Positions 31,901 through 34,055 of a stretch of 34,055 nucleotides of DNA are shown in pieces. Under the pieces are notes generated by a model. The model did not search any database and was not told the origin of the DNA. It saw nothing but the letters and a program-made list of their open reading frames with translations. A program made the position numbers and the translations under genes. Positions within the stretch are counted from its first letter, which is position 1. Each line of letters starts with the position of its first letter. The DNA is from CAIPBY01 sp041671305 (GTDB taxonomy: Bacteria; Patescibacteriota; Patescibacteriia; 2-01-FULL-39-33), in contig JBAZBX010000008.1 in assembly GCA_041671305.1 (NCBI GenBank), forward strand, positions 1 to 34,055. Direction: 5' to 3'.

Positions 31901-32218
31901 AACGATTGCAATTATAAAGGTAATGGCACAACCGATACAGAGGGTTGCGCTTCGGATTCAAGCATTCCTCTTGAACATCGAGTAAGTTCAACCAATCCGG
32001 CTTCATACGCCCATATGAATTGCACTAGTGTAGAGGGAGCTAAGGTTTGCGGGACAGATAAAGATTGCAAGGTTCTGTATTATACTAAGGGTGTAACTAG
32101 TACAGATAAATTTGGGAGTTGGATAATTACCAAGGATCACGCTACGTCTACTGCCGGCAAGACGGGTTGTTGTTTCGGTGTGTGTGTTGATTCTAATGGG
32201 AACATTGTTAATAATTAA
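28919..32218 (+). CDS. Giant surface protein with T4SS-pilin-like N-terminus
   Basis: 1099 aa. A signal peptide ends at about residue 45 (PTFAQS; a start at Met9 is also possible). Two membrane helices at about 68-95 and 104-130 surround IMYGGFIWMTSEGDPGKVDKAKR, the signature of the two-helix T4SS_pilin/VirB2-like segment common in this bacterial group. An exported region of more than 900 residues follows: an Ig-like domain (SVYPAPNQKDVSIDTVIVVTF), further beta domains with Ser/Thr-rich strands, a second Ig-like segment near residue 615, and a Cys-rich end (CNYKGNGTTDTEGC, TGCCFGVCVD). The function is unknown; adhesion or host contact is a guess. The paralogue at 32244 follows 25 bases later. 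Confidence 0.85.
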   Translation: MFKERLFSMQRSSTKRKSFWISFLVVFLLLFFTLSVGIISPTFAQSSNDNLNTFATASGLPQVDLVTFIGRLVQIFLSIIGIVLVLLIMYGGFIWMTSEGDPGKVDKAKRIIINAIIGLIIIMASFAIATFVMSWLSGSGNGNQNQKTPCIGCDNDWYRSNIGRGPIESVYPAPNQKDVSIDTVIVVTFKEPVTSSTIYGANGFINANTIQICQASSTGACIAGSGFDAGDFVSTTVSSTPDNKTYVFTPNKNLGPADGQNRYFKVTLGNGITKLGKTDSIFGVGGQYAWSFQTNGKMDLNPPYVIASSIYPYADDVKDTYDNVSTPSTGVVTSTFSAVTANVPVGIMGKDATVHLYLDSSLIVEIGTNASGGFKAYVRSPSGFGVATTTPTEGVLIQFTVSSDGTYITFDDNNPALYLGVVYKTDGVCAGKSRCLPLDAVNKNSVDLSGLIMESRISEDPSSLLGPPFPQGSRGSFRVFPATLGDRFIIQNGNNAYKFMFVDEEETRSTITIPKTESGVPAGNDTYNVVKVSSTTLALSIDNLAKAINDSPAGSLVTAEANPTNVVVRAKQSGSGGNSIQIIRWSGEVATSEFLSGGQNISYGRHTDSTTVDPQDSANNSKFQITFNKPINPLSVNGNVIVKSFSNGAWSTVNASTTFTNQYQTVVLTGTIPCGVNSCGQQIYCWTTTTPGMIPTSTPFEVEIKAATLRTCTSVNESWCGSGSAETEDSFGGTCASSARCQKTVGMQTVYYPKTSDLTSGIADLSNNSLNGNYNYYAISGGNLGLSEGKSITTSDGSGTTTPFPLPANTSLWSNRSTGPWSGSAIASTAGGDNFKWSFFLSSLIDLESPLINKIEPYGDQVYGTGEDQTAMDPVKISFDRIMAIDTFKPGWGYDKTQNTATWTQRFLVLQTITSGANPVGYWVGSANVDSDNDGWANYTQAIIRHNNFDQSVQYGPLVGSGLQSITQNCFLPGNGPKFANDASFAATMLSTSSNDCNYKGNGTTDTEGCASDSSIPLEHRVSSTNPASYAHMNCTSVEGAKVCGTDKDCKVLYYTKGVTSTDKFGSWIITKDHATSTAGKTGCCFGVCVDSNGNIVNN

Positions 32219-32243
32219 ATAAGGCGATTAGATAATTATATAA

Positions 32244-34055
32244 ATGTTTTGGAAAGGAAAAGATAAGAAAAATAAATTAAGTTTAATTATTTTGGCAGTA
32301 TTTATTATTGCCTTGTCTTTTATTTCTGTTTCAAATTTTGCTTTGGCTCAGTCTGCCTCTGGTAATTTAGCTGCCCTGGGCGCATCTGCTGGTCTGGCCA
32401 ATACAAGCTTGCCTACTCTCTTGGGTAATATTGTGAGAGTTTTATTGTCACTTCTTGGCGTGGCAGCAGTATTAATTATGCTTTATGCTGGATTTATTTG
32501 GATGACCGCCGGTGGTGATCCTGGCAAGGTGGATAAAGCCAAGAGGATCATGGTTGGAGGAGTTATTGGACTAATTATTATTGTAGCTTCATTTGCTATA
32601 GCTTCATTTGTCATGAATGCTATCAATGGAACTGGTGGCGGAAATAGTTGTGATCCTAGCGACACCAGCGAGTATAGTTGCAATGGATGCGGTGTGCGTA
32701 CTTGCCAGTCCAATGGCACTTGGGGCGCTTGCAGTATGCAACCATCTGAATGTGGCAGCGATCCCTTTTCTAGTTCGCAGTCAACTTATATTAACAGATT
32801 TAGCGACAATAATTTGAATTGGCAAACTTCAGTCCGCTGGAATGATTCTCGCATTATTGGTGTCCCTCAAAGTACTTCTACGACATCAGGTGTGTCTTCT
32901 TTGTCGGTTAGTGGTTATGCCAAAAATAAGGGAGGCACGATTTCTGGTATGAATCTATGGGCTTCATCAACCAATCCTTGGGCCATATTGGGCGCTTTTC
33001 AGAACGTTTCCACAGATGTGGAAAGTCTGGACAATGCATATTATCCTTGGGACAATGCGTCAACAGCTACAGGTACTATCGTCAAGTTAAAAATATTGAC
33101 TACACTTTCCGGTCTTGGCACCGAGATAGTATCTAATCCTATTTCTACTATTATTCGCGCCAGGCATTGTTTTGATAAGATCAAAAATTCTGATGAGACA
33201 AAAATTGACTGCGGTGGTGAATGTGGCGGTTGTGCTGGAGAATCTTGCGAGAGCAGTTCTGATTGTGCTAATGGTCTTTGTGACATGACTACTCATACCT
33301 GCATGGTACCGCCGCATATCAGTTCAGTCTCGCCATATACTGAGATTGGTGCGGTTAAATTGCCCAACGGCGCACCAGGGAATTATATAACGATTTTGGG
33401 AAATGGATTTGGCACTAGTTCGGATTTGGGTAGTGTAAATTTTTTGGAAAATATTACCAAACAACCCACGTCGGCGCCTCTTCCCTCGGCTCCTTGTCCT
33501 GTGATTTGGACGGATAATCAGATCATTGCACAAATTCCTAGTGTGACTACGGCAATTAATCACACACAGGATTCCGATATTGCCAGTAATTCTTCTACCA
33601 ATTATTCTGTGATGATCAATAACGGTTTAATGGATAGTGATAATCAGATTGGTTTTCAGGTCAATAGTATTGATAGGCCAGGAATTTGTTCTGTCAGTCC
33701 AAACAGCGGAGTATATCCATCTAGCACCAATATAATCGGAAACAAATTTACCGTAGATACTTCTGATGTGGTTTGGAATTTGGGCGCTTTGGTAGGAGCG
33801 ACTTGGAATAACGGAAAGCAAATCGGAGGAACTTGGCAGAATATCAATTCAACCAGCTCAGCTGAAACAAATTGGACAGCCACTACCGTGACAGATGTAA
33901 TTCCTGCTTCCGGCGTCAGTGGCAATATGGCCAAGATCAGAGTTTATAATGGAGAGAATTATAGTAATAATTTTTTATTTACTCTCAGTAATGGCCTGGA
34001 AGGATCTTTTTGCGGTGGTAGCGATGAAGGAGTATGTGTGGCTGGCGATGGCGCT
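32244..34055 (+). CDS. Second giant surface protein with T4SS-pilin-like N-terminus (partial)
   Basis: Open from ATG at 32244 to the window edge, 604 codons with no stop, so the 3' end is missing. The layout repeats the previous gene: a signal peptide ending near residue 36 (NFALAQS), two membrane helices around LYAGFIWMTAGGDPGKVDKAKR, then a Cys-rich stretch (CNGCGVRTCQSNGTWGAC), an unassigned domain, an EGF-like Cys cluster (CGGECGGCAGESCESSSDC) near residue 325 and an IPT/TIG-type domain (ISSVSPYTEIGAV to NYITILGNGFG) near 355-380. Over 30 bases are identical in DNA between the two genes in the GDPGKVDKAKR region (29217 on and 32513 on), showing recent duplication or strong conservation. 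Confidence 0.85.
   Translation, partial: MFWKGKDKKNKLSLIILAVFIIALSFISVSNFALAQSASGNLAALGASAGLANTSLPTLLGNIVRVLLSLLGVAAVLIMLYAGFIWMTAGGDPGKVDKAKRIMVGGVIGLIIIVASFAIASFVMNAINGTGGGNSCDPSDTSEYSCNGCGVRTCQSNGTWGACSMQPSECGSDPFSSSQSTYINRFSDNNLNWQTSVRWNDSRIIGVPQSTSTTSGVSSLSVSGYAKNKGGTISGMNLWASSTNPWAILGAFQNVSTDVESLDNAYYPWDNASTATGTIVKLKILTTLSGLGTEIVSNPISTIIRARHCFDKIKNSDETKIDCGGECGGCAGESCESSSDCANGLCDMTTHTCMVPPHISSVSPYTEIGAVKLPNGAPGNYITILGNGFGTSSDLGSVNFLENITKQPTSAPLPSAPCPVIWTDNQIIAQIPSVTTAINHTQDSDIASNSSTNYSVMINNGLMDSDNQIGFQVNSIDRPGICSVSPNSGVYPSSTNIIGNKFTVDTSDVVWNLGALVGATWNNGKQIGGTWQNINSTSSAETNWTATTVTDVIPASGVSGNMAKIRVYNGENYSNNFLFTLSNGLEGSFCGGSDEGVCVAGDGA

Overview
The gene set and style point to a small-genome bacterium of the Patescibacteria (Candidate Phyla Radiation), probably of the Parcubacteria side. 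The signs are AT-rich spacers, very few Shine-Dalgarno sites, starts lying close to -10 boxes, compact housekeeping proteins, an alpha2-type glycyl-tRNA synthetase, and large surface proteins that begin with a two-helix pilin-like (T4SS_pilin/VirB2-like) segment. The rank within the group is inference.

Layout. 1-1433: five small envelope or stress-type genes (coiled coil, YtxH-like, YggT, 45-aa acidic peptide, GlsB/YeaQ), all +. 1534-2190: a free-standing GC-richer unit with its own promoter, structured leader, strong ribosome binding site, 149-aa orphan gene and terminator. 2192-2717: tRNA-Asp (-) followed upstream by a GIY-YIG nuclease gene lying between two partial copies of the tRNA-Asp 5' end, each interrupted at the same place by a GC-rich palindrome. 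2722-4913: rplT, rpmI, infC, tmRNA (ssrA) and smpB, all -. 4930-7045: AI-2E-type transporter, a membrane-anchored unknown, and a small helix-turn-helix protein (+). 7206-11173: glyS, M16 peptidase and glycosyltransferase, tightly packed (+). 11227-12107: a membrane protein and three tRNAs (Leu-CAA, Met-CAU, fMet), all -. 12165-13841: parA-parB (+). 13867-15339: a short Rel/SpoT protein (-). 15392-15732: a second free-standing unit with a 64-aa Cys-rich orphan. 15844-17973: a 709-aa surface protein (+). 18042-21340: dprA-topA (-). 21356-21809: a third free-standing unit, apparently a structured non-coding RNA with a consensus promoter and a strong terminator. 21808-22374: pth (-). 22409-22515: a nested palindromic repeat. 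22603-25642: an LCP-family protein and der (-). 25738-28853: lepB, hisS, rpsU, yqeY (+). 28919-34055: two paralogous pilin-like-anchored giant surface proteins (+), the second running off the end.

How it works together. Translation and its rescue (IF3, L35, L20, S21, GlyRS, HisRS, Pth, tmRNA, SmpB, Der) share the window with chromosome partition (ParAB), DNA topology and uptake (TopA, DprA), stringent control (Rel) and a surface programme (LepB, LCP, YggT, surface proteins). The most unusual items are the palindrome-interrupted tRNA fragments flanking the nuclease gene, the structured RNA with two C-rich hairpin loops, and the two promoter-to-terminator units with orphan genes whose base use and ribosome binding sites differ from their neighbours.
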